Below the pieces are notes generated by a model that had not been told where the DNA came from, did not search any database, and worked only from the letters and a program-made list of their open reading frames with translations. Shown in pieces: positions 7,760 through 16,994 of a stretch of 64,000 bases of DNA. The DNA comes from an uncultured Oxalobacter sp. (GTDB lineage: Bacteria; Pseudomonadota; Gammaproteobacteria; Burkholderiales; Burkholderiaceae_D). The first letter of the stretch is position 1. The number at the start of each line of letters is the position of its first letter. The position numbers and the translations under genes are program-made. The stretch lies in assembly GCA_905202055.1 (NCBI GenBank), contig CAJKQK010000004.1, positions 1-64,000 on the forward strand, read 5' to 3'.

Positions 7760-9394
7760 CTATAACAGAGGGGGAACCGTTGGAATGACAGGCACTTCGA
7801 TCACTGTCGGCACATCCCGGGTGAAGGCTTCGGAACACACCTTGCGAATGGCGTCCGGCGTTTCCACTTTTTCTGCAATGCATCCATATCCTTTGGCAAG
7901 AGACACAATATCGAGACCCGGCAAATCCAGTCCGGGAACACCCGGAGAATTTTCCAGTTCGGCAAAGGATTTCAGAATGGCATATTCACCATTGCGGGCC
8001 ACGACAAAAAGGATCGGCAATTTGTGCTGTACCGCTGTCCAGAGTCCCTGAATCGAATATTGGAGGGAACCGTCCCCGATGACAACGACAATTGGCCGGT
8101 TTCTGCCGCTATCGCGCTCGGCCAGGGCAATACCGATACTGGCAGGCAGATTCCAGCCGAGACTGCCACTGGCGAAAGTATAGAAAGAATCCGGTTTTTC
8201 TATCGGCCATGCTGCATGCAATTCACCCAGGTTGGACGGAGATTCTTCAACGAGAACGGTATCGTCAGGTGTCGATGCGCGCAGGGTCCTGAACAATTCT
8301 GCCGACGACATGGGACCACCCGTTTTTTTATCTGGCGTTGGTGCTGCCGGATAAGGTGCCATACCATGTTCCTGTCTGGAAATATCGGATGCAGCAGTTT
8401 TACGCGGTTTCACGCGGACAAGCAATTCTTCCAGTGCCAGAACAGGATCGCTCAAAAGACTGTCGCCGACGGGGGCCCGTCCGGCCTCGGAAGGATCGTC
8501 CGTGATATGCAGCAAACGTAATCCGTCAGGAATATATTGACCGGCGACGTAAGGGTAGTAACGGAATACCGGAGCGCCGATCACAATAGTAAGATCGTGT
8601 CCTTCGAGCTTTTTCGAAAGTGGTGCAATGGCAAACGGCAGACCACCCGCATAAAGCGGATGGGTTTCCGGAAATGGGGTACGCTCGGACGCGGGTGCCG
8701 CCCATACTTTGACATTCAGTTTTTCCGCCAGTTTGATACCGGTATCCCAACCTTCTCCACGGGCGATGCCCGAGCCATATATCAATGCCGGATTTCTGGC
8801 TGGCGACAAGGCATCGGCAAAAGCGGCGATTCCGACAGGATCGGGTCCTATTCTTCTCGCGACGGAACGGACTACAGCTGGGCCGGTCGCCGGTTTGTCA
8901 CAATCGTCCAGAGGAATCGAAAGAAATACAGGACCGGCAGGTGGTTGCAACGCTACGGCATAAGCACGCATGAATGCAGCAGGGAGGTCTTCCGCCCGAA
9001 CAGGTTGATAGCTCCATTTCACCCACGGTCTTGGCAAAATAGTGGGCTCGACATTCATCAGCCAGGGTTCCATCAACAACATTTCACGCGTCTGGTTACC
9101 GGCCGTAATGATCAGCGGTGTTTTGTTCATCGCGGCTGTCATGATATTGCTCATGGAATTGGACAGACCTGCCGATGTATGGACATTGACGAGTGCCGGT
9201 TTTCTGGTCGCCTGTGCAAAACCGTCGGCAGCGCCCACAGCAGAAGATTCATGAAGTGTCTGGATATAGCGAAAATCTTTTGGAAAGTCTTTGAGAAAGG
9301 TTTCTTCAGTAGAGCCGGGATTTCCGAATATCGTCGTCAGCCCCAATTCCCGCAAAAGGTCGAAAGTCACTTCCCTGATGGTTCCGGATGCCAT
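7760..9394 (-). CDS. Thiamine diphosphate-dependent 2-oxoacid decarboxylase, benzoylformate decarboxylase-like
   Basis: 544 residues with the three ThDP-enzyme domains. It aligns with Pseudomonas benzoylformate decarboxylase (MdlC/BFD): GNPGSTEETFLKDFP (24-38; Ser28), the ThDP-activating Glu49 in LHES, NVHTSAGLSN (70-79; His72), LEGHDLTIVIGAPVFRY (263-279) and the cofactor motif GDGS (440-443) with N468. BFD's second active-site histidine (His281 in FRYHQY) is Tyr280 here (FRYYPY), so the benzoylformate reaction is uncertain. It is not oxalyl-CoA decarboxylase, which is at 48758-50464. No mandelate-pathway genes are nearby. It is probably transcribed with the AEC transporter. Confidence 0.8.
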   Translation of the reverse strand: MASGTIREVTFDLLRELGLTTIFGNPGSTEETFLKDFPKDFRYIQTLHESSAVGAADGFAQATRKPALVNVHTSAGLSNSMSNIMTAAMNKTPLIITAGNQTREMLLMEPWLMNVEPTILPRPWVKWSYQPVRAEDLPAAFMRAYAVALQPPAGPVFLSIPLDDCDKPATGPAVVRSVARRIGPDPVGIAAFADALSPARNPALIYGSGIARGEGWDTGIKLAEKLNVKVWAAPASERTPFPETHPLYAGGLPFAIAPLSKKLEGHDLTIVIGAPVFRYYPYVAGQYIPDGLRLLHITDDPSEAGRAPVGDSLLSDPVLALEELLVRVKPRKTAASDISRQEHGMAPYPAAPTPDKKTGGPMSSAELFRTLRASTPDDTVLVEESPSNLGELHAAWPIEKPDSFYTFASGSLGWNLPASIGIALAERDSGRNRPIVVVIGDGSLQYSIQGLWTAVQHKLPILFVVARNGEYAILKSFAELENSPGVPGLDLPGLDIVSLAKGYGCIAEKVETPDAIRKVCSEAFTRDVPTVIEVPVIPTVPPLL

Positions 9395-9579
9395 TTTGTC
9401 TCCCTGAAATATGAAAAAGGTGACAAAAGTTTATTTCTTTTGCACAGAACCGGTTTTGAGGTATTCGATGAATGAATGCCCTTCCAAAATGTCTTGCAGG
9501 TATTCATGAATAAGGACAACAGGGTATTTTACTGTTGACTCCGGAAACAGGAAAACAAATAAAAAAACTTATGAAATGA

Positions 9580-10326
9580 TCAGAAGCTTTTCAAGCTGGC
9601 CGTCTCAGGCGATCGATGCAACAAATACTGTTTTCTGTATGCCAGTTCCTCGAACTTCCCGATCGGCACGGGCATGGAATAGTAGCATTCCAGTGCGAAA
9701 GGACAGCCGGCATCAAGAAGGAATTCGGCCTGTTCCTGATTTTCAACCCCTTCCGCAATGATATTGATATTCAACGCTTTCGCCAGTGAAATGGTATGAG
9801 CGACGACCGTTTTTCCCCTCGGGGTGACCATCACTTCTTTGAAAAATCCGCGGTCGGGCTTGATCGTCCCAATCGAAAGCTCCTTCAACAGGTTCAATGA
9901 GGAATATCCCGCTCCGAAATCGTCCAGCGAAACACTGAAACCGTCCTGTTGAAGTTTGCGTATCGTGACGAAAAGCAATTCCTCGTTTTCAAAGAAAATA
10001 CTTTCCGTCAGCCCCAGTTCGGGCAACTCCGGAGGCAAATCAAACTTCCTGATCAACCCGAGCAGTTTTTCGCTCAACTTGTTATCGTGGATATGCATGC
10101 GGGAAACATAGACAGAAACCGGCACCGGTTCCAGTCCCAAATCAATCCACCACCTGAGACAGATACAGGCCTGTTCCCGGATATGTACTCGTCCATCTGG
10201 ATAATGAATCCATTCTTTTCAAACAGGGGAACGAAACGATCCGGTGGACTCAGGCCTTCTTCCGGATGATTCCAGCGAACGAGCCCTTCTGTACCAATAA
10301 TTTACCTTCCGGCAATGAATAATCAT
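9580..10326 (-). pseudogene. Degenerate EAL-domain (c-di-GMP phosphodiesterase) gene
   Basis: The intact part (9580-10140, minus) encodes EAL-domain blocks: LTESIFFENEE, DDFGAGYSSLNLLKELSIGTIKPD, AKALNINIIAEGVENQEQAEFL and a PVPIGKFEEL end. Upstream, the same domain continues in other frames. GTEGLVRWNHPEEGLSPPDRF and FEKNGFIIQMDEYI are read in one frame, and REQACICLRWWIDLGLEPV in the next. This shows a frameshift near 10185 and another near 10285 that leaves a stop just before the EAL motif. The signature EAL itself is EGL. No sensor domain remains. Confidence 0.75.
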
Positions 10327-10390
10327 CTTATCCTCTTTTTTAACAATTTATTGCCGGATTACACTATTTTCATTAAACAATGTGTGAAAT

Positions 10391-11045
10391 ATGCCAATCA
10401 CTGAAAACACGCTGAACTTTTTGACAGAATACAGGCGACAAAACAGCAAGAACTGGTTTCATGAAAACAGACCTGGCTATATGAATGACGTACTGGAACC
10501 TTTGATGGAACTGGTGGAAGCACTTACGCCGGTCATGCTGGAAATCGATCCTCATTTCGAGACGAATACCAAAGTGGGCAAAACCATTTCACGGATTTAC
10601 AGGGACACCCGTTTTTTCCGAGACAAATCGCTTTATCGCGACGTGATGTGGTTTCCAGCGTCCGAAAATCGGCAAGGAAAGCCATCCCGGATTTTTTCTG
10701 GAAATTTCTCCCTATCGTTCTCGCAACGGTTGCGGCTTTTATCAGGCCAGCACGGAAAAAATGCGGTCGCCTCGGGAAAAAATTCTGGACGACAGCCGCT
10801 TGTTCCTGCTCACCCAATCCGCGTTCACCAACCAGTCTGTTTTCGAAATGGGAGGGGAAACATTCAAGAAAATCCATTATCGTGACCAGCCACTGGAAAA
10901 GCAGAACTGGCTTGAACACCGCAATATCTTTTTCGTACACGACCGTGTCGATTTTCCAAGGCTGTTTTCAGAAGATCAGGCATCGAAACTCGGCAAAAAT
11001 TTCGCGTTGCTCAAACCGGTTTACGACTTTATGCTAACTGCCTGA
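10391..11045 (+). pseudogene. DUF2461 / TIGR02453 family protein, interrupted by one frameshift
   Basis: The first frame gives MPITENTLNFLTEYRRQNSK, then NWFHENR, VGKTISRIYRDTRFFRDKSLYRDVMWF. The family sequence then continues one frame over as QRPKIGKESHPGFFLEISP, NGCGFYQASTEKM and on to KNFALLKPVYDFMLTA at 11045. The switch is at 10652-10656 (TTTCC) and equals one extra base. Restored, the protein would be about 217 residues, the normal family length. The function of the family is unknown. It may be a true pseudogene or a sequence error; the rest of the frame is otherwise intact. Confidence 0.75.
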
Positions 11046-11239
11046 ACAAGAACACGTATACCGGAAAAAGCCTTGTGACGGGACAATATTGCCGATAGAA
11101 AAAACAGAGGCTTTCAAAGGGCCCGATTCTTCCATTAAAATGGGAATTTACTGCCGTTTCAGAAGTTTGTATCTGAATTCGATCCTGACTGAAAACGCCC
11201 TTGAAACGGCAATTGATATAGTCGATAAAAAGGAAAACC

Positions 11240-12172
11240 ATGAAGATTCTCGTTACCGGTGGCTGCGGAAATATGGGTCCGCACATCATACGCAAACTGG
11301 CAGAAGCAGGAAATGCCATTCGTGTTCTGGACAAGGACAAGGATGGTCTCGCACAATTTGCCAATGCCGGAATGGAAACCTGTTGCGGCAATCTGGCCGA
11401 CAAGGCATTCGTGGAATCTGCCGTTGATGGCAGCATTGACGCCATCATCCACCTGGCATGGAGTTTTTCCGACAATCTGCCTGACCTGCTCGATATCGAC
11501 GTGAAAGGCTATCAGTATCTTCTGGATGCTGCGGTTGCAAACGGCGTCAAATACGTCGTCAATACGACCACGGCCGTATCGTACGGAAAACCGCTTTCCA
11601 CTCCCGTCGTTGAAAGTCAGGCACATCTGGTTGAACAATCCAGAAACCCGGTTTACGCACTCGCAAAACTGATGACGGAAGAGCTCACGAAAATTTATGC
11701 ATTCCAGCATGACCTCAAGGTCAACAATCTCATGGTCTGGTACGCCTATGGCGATGTGATCGGCGGAAGAAACATCCGTGCCATGATCCGTGACGCCATT
11801 GAAAAAGGAAGCATTGACGTTCCGGCAAAAAGTGGCGGCAGTTTCCTGCAGCTTGATGACTTCGTATCTTTTGTGCAAGCGCTTTTTTCAAGCGAGGTGA
11901 AAGGTGAACTCTTCAACACGGCAAGCATCTATCTGACATGGAAAGATGTTGCACAGCTGATTATAGACCTCGCCAATCCGAAAGCGACAGTCAATGCCAT
12001 CCCTGCAGCCGATTGGAGTGGAAGTGCCTTCTTGACGGACGACTGGCCCTTGTCTATTGAAAAAGCGGAAAGAATGCTGAATTTCAGGACTAATTTATCG
12101 AGAGAAGAAGCCATTGCCAACTTGTCCGGCGCACTCAACATTTCCGTGGATAAAGTCAGATCCCAACTTTAA
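11240..12172 (+). CDS. NAD(P)-dependent epimerase/dehydratase (extended SDR)
   Basis: 310 residues. The N-terminal Rossmann fold has the extended-SDR glycine motif TGGCGNMG (6-13), then the acidic LDKDKDG loop favouring NAD. NTTTAVSYGKP (about 108-118) and YALAK (about 139-143) supply the Ser/Thr-Tyr-Lys catalytic set. The C-terminal substrate domain is not specific enough to name a sugar or other substrate. A ribosome site (AAGGA) lies about 6 nt before the ATG. It is followed, 160 bp later, by the AAA+ gene on the same strand. Confidence 0.85.
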   Translation: MKILVTGGCGNMGPHIIRKLAEAGNAIRVLDKDKDGLAQFANAGMETCCGNLADKAFVESAVDGSIDAIIHLAWSFSDNLPDLLDIDVKGYQYLLDAAVANGVKYVVNTTTAVSYGKPLSTPVVESQAHLVEQSRNPVYALAKLMTEELTKIYAFQHDLKVNNLMVWYAYGDVIGGRNIRAMIRDAIEKGSIDVPAKSGGSFLQLDDFVSFVQALFSSEVKGELFNTASIYLTWKDVAQLIIDLANPKATVNAIPAADWSGSAFLTDDWPLSIEKAERMLNFRTNLSREEAIANLSGALNISVDKVRSQL

Positions 12173-12333
12173 TTTTGACGATGCCGGAATCCTGATGTTT
12201 CTTTCCGCTCCATCGGGATTCAATCGTGATAAGATAGAAACTTTAATTGTCTGAAGATGGTTGTACCCATCATCTTTGCAGAACATTTTCCATTCCAAAA
12301 CAAAGCCCATTGCACTGTATCTGAGGAGTGAGC

Positions 12334-13965
12334 ATGGAATTCGAGCTTTCCGTTACGCAGGTGAACAATCTTCTTGCCCGGGTCGGCGATGAAACGCCTC
12401 TGGCAAAACGCCTGTCTGCGCATGGACTGACCAATGGCAGAATCCTGATTCCCGACGGCGTTTTCGACCAGACGGCGCTGGATGAACTCTGGAAACTGGC
12501 TGAAAAAGACAATGACCGTGCCCTCATTTTTCAATTGATCGCCTTGAAAAATGTTCGGGAAGCACCGGGACATGATCTTGTCGTGGCACAACTGGAAAAT
12601 CTCGTTCCCGCACTGGTGGCTTATTTCAGCGCCAACGCGATCGACGGGTGGATTTACCGTCGCAATAAAGACGGTGTCCTTCTGCCCTGGCTGATCGATG
12701 GAATCGAGTATGTCCAGCCACGGGAAGGCCGTCCTTTCGTCAGTGTCCAGCTGCTTGCCAATACTGTCTGGGCCGCCACCCGGGGCAGCGACAATGCCCC
12801 CGATCAATGGCGAAGTGGCATGACGAACGCCATCCTGTTTTACCAGCGTGAAATGGGAGGCATGCCCATTCCCGACCTGCTGGCCAGAAAAGGATTTTAC
12901 AAGGAATGTCCTGAATTCAAGGCTGAATATGAACTGCAGTCAGAACGTTTCAGGACTTTCCAGCCTTTTTACGGAAAACAGTTTCTGGCACGCAACTCCT
13001 GTTTCCTTATCCATAAAGACAACAAGGTCAATTACAATCTCGAACTATTGCGGATCCTGCCGGGAACCACGGTCAAATGCGTCAATGACGAGGAAATGCT
13101 TGAACGTCGCATCGAGACCAATTCGGACCGCCGCAGTTGTTTCGACAAAGACTTCAACAAGATTCCGCTTCATTGTTATCTGTATATGTTTCACCTGGAA
13201 TTGCACCAGAACATCTGGGTGCACGTCCAGAATCTGGAAGAGTATCAGTACAAACCCGAGTTACGGACAAAACTGGTCCTTCCACCGGAACACCGGACAC
13301 TGATCGATATCCTGACATCGCATAACGATGTTTTGATGGACGATATTATTGAAGGAAAATCAGGCGGAACGACTATTCTGTGTATGGGCGCGGCCGGCCT
13401 CGGCAAGACCCTGACGGCAGAAGTGTATTCCGAAGTCGTCGGCAAACCGCTTTATCGTGTTCATTCCGGCCAATTGGGAACGTCTGCTGTCAGTGTGGAA
13501 GCGGCCCTTTCCGATATTTTGCGTCGTGCAGCCCGTTGGGATGCCATCCTGCTCCTGGACGAAGCCGATGTTTATATCCGCAGGCGCGATAATGATTTGC
13601 AGCACAACGCGATTGTCGCCGAGTTCCTGCGGACACTGGAATATTTCGACGGTCTCCTGTTCATGACGACCAACCGTGTCGATGATGTTGACGATGCCAT
13701 TCTGTCACGTTGCATCGCCGTCATCCGTTACGAAACGCCTTCACGTGAAGATGCCGTCAAGCTCTGGAAATCCCTGTCCAGTCAGTTCCAGGTCGAACTT
13801 TCAGACGATCTGATTGAAAAGCTGGTTCGTGATTTCCCGAATTCCAGCGGCCGTGATATCAAGGAACTCCTCAAACTGACCAGCCGCCTTTGCATCAGTA
13901 CCGACTCACCGGTTACGCTGGAAGCTTTCCATCAGTGCGCGGTATTCAGGGGCAGAAAACAATAA
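12334..13965 (+). CDS. AAA+ ATPase with an uncharacterised N-terminal region
   Basis: 543 residues. The last 200 residues form an AAA+ core: Walker A GAAGLGKT (about 351-358), Walker B ILLLDEADVYI (about 407-417), sensor-1 MTTNR (about 443-447), an arginine-finger-like LSRC and a sensor-2-like SSGRDIKELLKLTSR (about 506-520). This core resembles the classical clade (ClpX/FtsH/spastin-like), with an N-terminal regulatory part of about 330 residues that I do not recognise. No membrane segment, protease site or zinc finger is seen. A strong GAGGAG Shine-Dalgarno sits 5 nt before the ATG at 12334; an in-frame GTG at 12328 lies within it. An intrinsic terminator follows. The substrate is unknown. 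Confidence 0.8.
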   Translation: MEFELSVTQVNNLLARVGDETPLAKRLSAHGLTNGRILIPDGVFDQTALDELWKLAEKDNDRALIFQLIALKNVREAPGHDLVVAQLENLVPALVAYFSANAIDGWIYRRNKDGVLLPWLIDGIEYVQPREGRPFVSVQLLANTVWAATRGSDNAPDQWRSGMTNAILFYQREMGGMPIPDLLARKGFYKECPEFKAEYELQSERFRTFQPFYGKQFLARNSCFLIHKDNKVNYNLELLRILPGTTVKCVNDEEMLERRIETNSDRRSCFDKDFNKIPLHCYLYMFHLELHQNIWVHVQNLEEYQYKPELRTKLVLPPEHRTLIDILTSHNDVLMDDIIEGKSGGTTILCMGAAGLGKTLTAEVYSEVVGKPLYRVHSGQLGTSAVSVEAALSDILRRAARWDAILLLDEADVYIRRRDNDLQHNAIVAEFLRTLEYFDGLLFMTTNRVDDVDDAILSRCIAVIRYETPSREDAVKLWKSLSSQFQVELSDDLIEKLVRDFPNSSGRDIKELLKLTSRLCISTDSPVTLEAFHQCAVFRGRKQ

Positions 13966-13980
13966 CCGGACTGCGGAAGG

Positions 13981-14006
13981 AAAAAGGCGAATGATTCGCC
14001 TTTTTC
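13981..14006 (+). terminator. Intrinsic terminator after the AAA+ gene
   Basis: Stem AAAAAGGCGAA / TTCGCCTTTTT with a 3-4 nt loop, 15 bp after the stop codon, followed by T residues. Confidence 0.8.
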
Positions 14007-14080
14007 CTTACTGTTCCATACGGATTCAAAACGCATTTCGCAATGCTAGAATATAGGCTTTAACCATTTCTTTTCCTCAC

Positions 14081-14977
14081 ATGCCATACGCTCCAGTCAG
14101 TTACATTGACCCCGTCTTTCGCCCACCCAGTGAAGCCAATTCGCTGATCCTTCAGGTGACAAATGGATGCAGCTGGAACAAATGCACGTATTGCGACATG
14201 TACACGCAGCCGCAAAAACGTTTTTCCGTCAAACCGGAAGAAGACGTCATAAAAGAAATCGAATGGTTCAGCCGGAATTATTCCGGCATACAGCGGGTTT
14301 TTCTGGCTGACGGCGATGTGATTTCCCTATCGCCCAGAAGGCTTCTGAATATCCTGAATGCCATCCGTGAATACCTGCCGAACGTCACACGGGTGGCTTC
14401 ATATTGTTCACCGCGTAACGTCTCCAACAAATCCGATGCCGATCTCAAAGCCTTGTATGATGCAGGTCTGAAACTGGTCTATGTCGGTGCGGAATCCGGA
14501 GACGATTTTGTACTGAAAAGCATCAACAAGGGAGATACCCACGATTCCGTCGTCGATTCATTGAACCGGCTCGCCGATGTGGGCATCAAACGTTCTGTCA
14601 TGATCATCAATGGCGCAGGAGGCACCCGTTTCTCGGAACAGCACGCCCTGCACTCGGCGCTTCTGGCCAACAAGACCCAGCCGGAATTTTTGGCGACGCT
14701 TGTCCTGAATCTTCCGCATGGTGAGGATCGTTACCAGAAGGGATATGAAGGACAATTCATCAGAATGACTCAACATGAACGTTTCAGGGAAGTCCGGCAA
14801 TTCATTGACGCCCTTGAGCTGAAGTCGACTATTTTCAGAAGTGATCACGCCTCCAACCAGCTTGTCCTTCGCGGCGTTCTGAACAAGGACAAGGAAAAGC
14901 TCCTGAAACAGATCGATACCGCTATCGAAAATCCGCAAGAGGCTCATTTGCGTGCGGAATGGATCAGACCCTTTTAG
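14081..14977 (+). CDS. Radical SAM protein (HemN/MiaB-like core)
   Basis: 298 residues. The iron-sulfur motif CSWNKCTYCDM (about 30-40) is a canonical CX3CX2C radical SAM cluster site. VFLADGDVISLSPRRL (about 79-94) and YVGAESGDDFVLKSINKG (about 138-155) match the TIM-barrel core of B12-independent radical SAM proteins such as Elp3/HemN relatives. It has no TRAM, B12-binding or extra cluster domain, so the reaction cannot be named. It is a single gene flanked by terminators on both sides, with a weak ribosome site. Confidence 0.85.
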   Translation: MPYAPVSYIDPVFRPPSEANSLILQVTNGCSWNKCTYCDMYTQPQKRFSVKPEEDVIKEIEWFSRNYSGIQRVFLADGDVISLSPRRLLNILNAIREYLPNVTRVASYCSPRNVSNKSDADLKALYDAGLKLVYVGAESGDDFVLKSINKGDTHDSVVDSLNRLADVGIKRSVMIINGAGGTRFSEQHALHSALLANKTQPEFLATLVLNLPHGEDRYQKGYEGQFIRMTQHERFREVRQFIDALELKSTIFRSDHASNQLVLRGVLNKDKEKLLKQIDTAIENPQEAHLRAEWIRPF

Positions 14978-15202
14978 GAATCCGTTCAGGGATTTCAAAC
15001 TGCTTCGCCTCGTTTTGTTTTCGTATGGAAACAAATCAAAGTTTATGAGTTGCCACTCTCGTTATTACCGGCAAGACCTGTATTATCGTTGCCTCTTTTC
15101 ACATTTCCTGAATTTTCAGTGAACAGGTCAAAACAATTAAACCTCAAGTTTAATTATTGTGTACATAAGTTTCAGTAAAATGTCCTTATCGGAAATTCAA
15201 AT

Positions 15203-15236
15203 AAGAAGACCCTGAGCTGACGCTCAGGGTCTTCTT
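15203..15236. terminator. Bidirectional intrinsic terminator between the radical SAM gene and satP
   Basis: Perfect stem AAGAAGACCCTGAGC / GCTCAGGGTCTTCTT with a 4-nt TGAC loop between convergent genes. The right end is T-rich on the plus strand and the left end A-rich, so it can serve both directions. Confidence 0.75.
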
Positions 15237-15309
15237 CACAGAAACGGAAAACGGAAAATCGGAATCGTCACTCCCCAAATCGGGTTACGGACGACCGGTC
15301 TGAAATTTA

Positions 15310-15870
15310 CTACAAAGGTAAAACGGTCCGCTCGTAGCGTTCGTTCAGAATAAGCGCAGAGGCCTCATAAAAAGCAAAGCCTCCACACAGTATCCCCACA
15401 TAGCCGGCAAGGGTATGAAGGAAATGGCTTTCCATGAAATTGGCAAACGCCAACATGAAAAACAGAACGACAAGCGTCCCGAAAATACATTTTCCAATCG
15501 TATTGCCTTTTAGCGTACACAGGAAAAGTACCGTCGTGAACAGCCCCCACATCGTAAGATACCATCCCATCGAGACAGGATCAGCCGATGTCAGGCCCGT
15601 ATGAGGCGCAACCCAGATGAAAATCAGGGTCAGCCAGAATGAACCATAAGAAATAAAAGCCAGGGCACCAAAACCGTTGGCTCGTCGCCACTCGAGAATA
15701 CCGGCGATAATCTGGGCGATTCCTCCAAAAAAAACGCCCATACTCATAATCATTACACTTAAAGAAAAGAAACCCGCATTCTGGATATTAAGCAATATAG
15801 TTGTCATTGCAAATCCAAAAAGCCCTAGTGGGGCTGCGTTGGCAAAAATTTGATTTTGTCTTGTTTTCAT
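15310..15870 (-). CDS. satP: Acetate/succinate:proton symporter SatP-like (GPR1/FUN34/YaaH family)
   Basis: 186 residues with six predicted membrane helices. The start has NAAPLGLFGFAMTTILLNIQNAGFF (about 11-35), the family's NPAPLGL signature region. FFGGIAQIIAGILEWRRANGFGALAFISYGSFWLTL (about 47-82) and GWYLTMWGLFTTVLF (about 102-116) are also typical. The family imports acetate and succinate with protons. Oxalobacter depends on acetate as carbon source, so this is a good candidate for acetate uptake feeding AckA. No clear Shine-Dalgarno precedes the ATG. Confidence 0.88.
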   Translation of the reverse strand: MKTRQNQIFANAAPLGLFGFAMTTILLNIQNAGFFSLSVMIMSMGVFFGGIAQIIAGILEWRRANGFGALAFISYGSFWLTLIFIWVAPHTGLTSADPVSMGWYLTMWGLFTTVLFLCTLKGNTIGKCIFGTLVVLFFMLAFANFMESHFLHTLAGYVGILCGGFAFYEASALILNERYERTVLPL

Positions 15871-16348
15871 TGGGTCAATTATCGAGCAAAAAATAATACA
15901 TAATTTTCCGTTCCTGCAAAAAATTCAATATTCTCCTTTCCTCAAGCAAAGATTCATTCTGTAAAAAATCCCGATACACGCTTCAAAATGTGCACGCAAT
16001 TTTCAGCTTGCCGATTGCAATCCGGAAAACAAAAGTCAGGCCAAGAAATCAGGATTAGTTTTATGTCATTAACAAGTAACACTAATCAATCCACATCAAT
16101 TTCTTTTTATTAACATTTATTGCCAAGATAAAAATCGAGCGTGCACTCTACCATAACTTTTTGAATTCTGTTAAAAATTTTCTCTCCGTCAAAAAATGAC
16201 CGTCACGAATAGTCCAGCAGAAGATCGGGAATGAAAAATTGAAAAGCACAAGACATGAAAAAAACAGGGCCGGATTAGTCTGACAACCCGCCCGGCCATG
16301 GTTGACACAGAAGTGATATCGTGAAACGGTTCCCGACGTGAAATCAGG
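15871..16348. other. Gene-free AT-rich stretch
   Basis: No supported gene. It holds the upstream region of satP (minus strand) and a loose inverted repeat GATTAGT...ACTAATC (about 16052-16088) with a 20+ nt loop. No promoter was convincing. Confidence 0.5.
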
Positions 16349-16610
16349 TTAGGCAAATACCGGTTTGCTACAGAAACAGAGTTTTATCGTGCCGTGGCAA
16401 CTCAGCCTTTTTTCAACCGTACGGCGACGGCAATCCAGCAAAACGAAATGGTTTCTGTCGTTTCTCTTTGCTTCATAAAGTGCGTTATCGGCCCGGTTCA
16501 AAACTGCTCGCAAAAGACCTTTGACTTGTTTATCGGCAAACCCGAGATCGTCTGCCGCCTGCCTGCTGACAGAAAAATAGCCTTTTCGATATCTCCGGCA
16601 AAACTAATAA
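16349..16610 (-). pseudogene. Remnant of a GGDEF (diguanylate cyclase) C-terminus
   Basis: Read on the minus strand, this stretch encodes QAADDLGFADKQVKGLLRAV followed directly by LNRADNALYEAKRNDRNHF and a short tail ending at a TAA (16349-16351). NRADNALYEAKRNDRN matches the conserved end of GGDEF domains (the typical form is xxADxALYxAKxxGRN). The GGDEF motif and upstream parts are missing, and the reading shifts frame upstream. I infer a decayed gene rather than a live short protein. Confidence 0.55.
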
Positions 16611-16994
16611 ACGGAGGTACTTTCAGAGAGAACTATCTGTAAAAAATCGTGACCCGTTATCCGCCTGAGTATAGTAACCATCGATGCCTGTCTTACGATT
16701 CCCAAAGCGCGCCCGTTGAAATTGAATGGTTTCCGTAATAAATGAAATCGTCAGCTGATCAGGCCAATCAGGTTATCTTATCTAATCTATCCTGTCATCC
16801 GCTTCTCTTTTATTACACAGAAGATACTGATCTCCTATTTCTTCCAGTTCATTTCCCTTTTTGTCTTTTTCGCTTTTAGAGGGGTCAGTTTGATTGCCTT
16901 ATGGAAATAATAAACTGTGATAACATACTTGAAGTATTTTTATTTGTATTTAACAAGACTAGAGTCTTACAGGGCAAAGGCCACATGCCTGAAC
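16611..16994. other. Region upstream of the hybrid kinase with no supported gene
   Basis: Likely holds the kinase promoter and possibly further debris of the GGDEF gene. I found no clear -35/-10 pair and no terminator. Confidence 0.4.

Noticed and set aside
9949..10269. 106-codon open frame on the plus strand
   Set aside because: It is the antisense of the EAL pseudogene; the minus strand carries the recognisable domain.
16052..16088. GATTAGT...ACTAATC inverted repeat
   Set aside because: Only 7-bp arms around a loop of more than 20 nt; expected by chance in AT-rich DNA.
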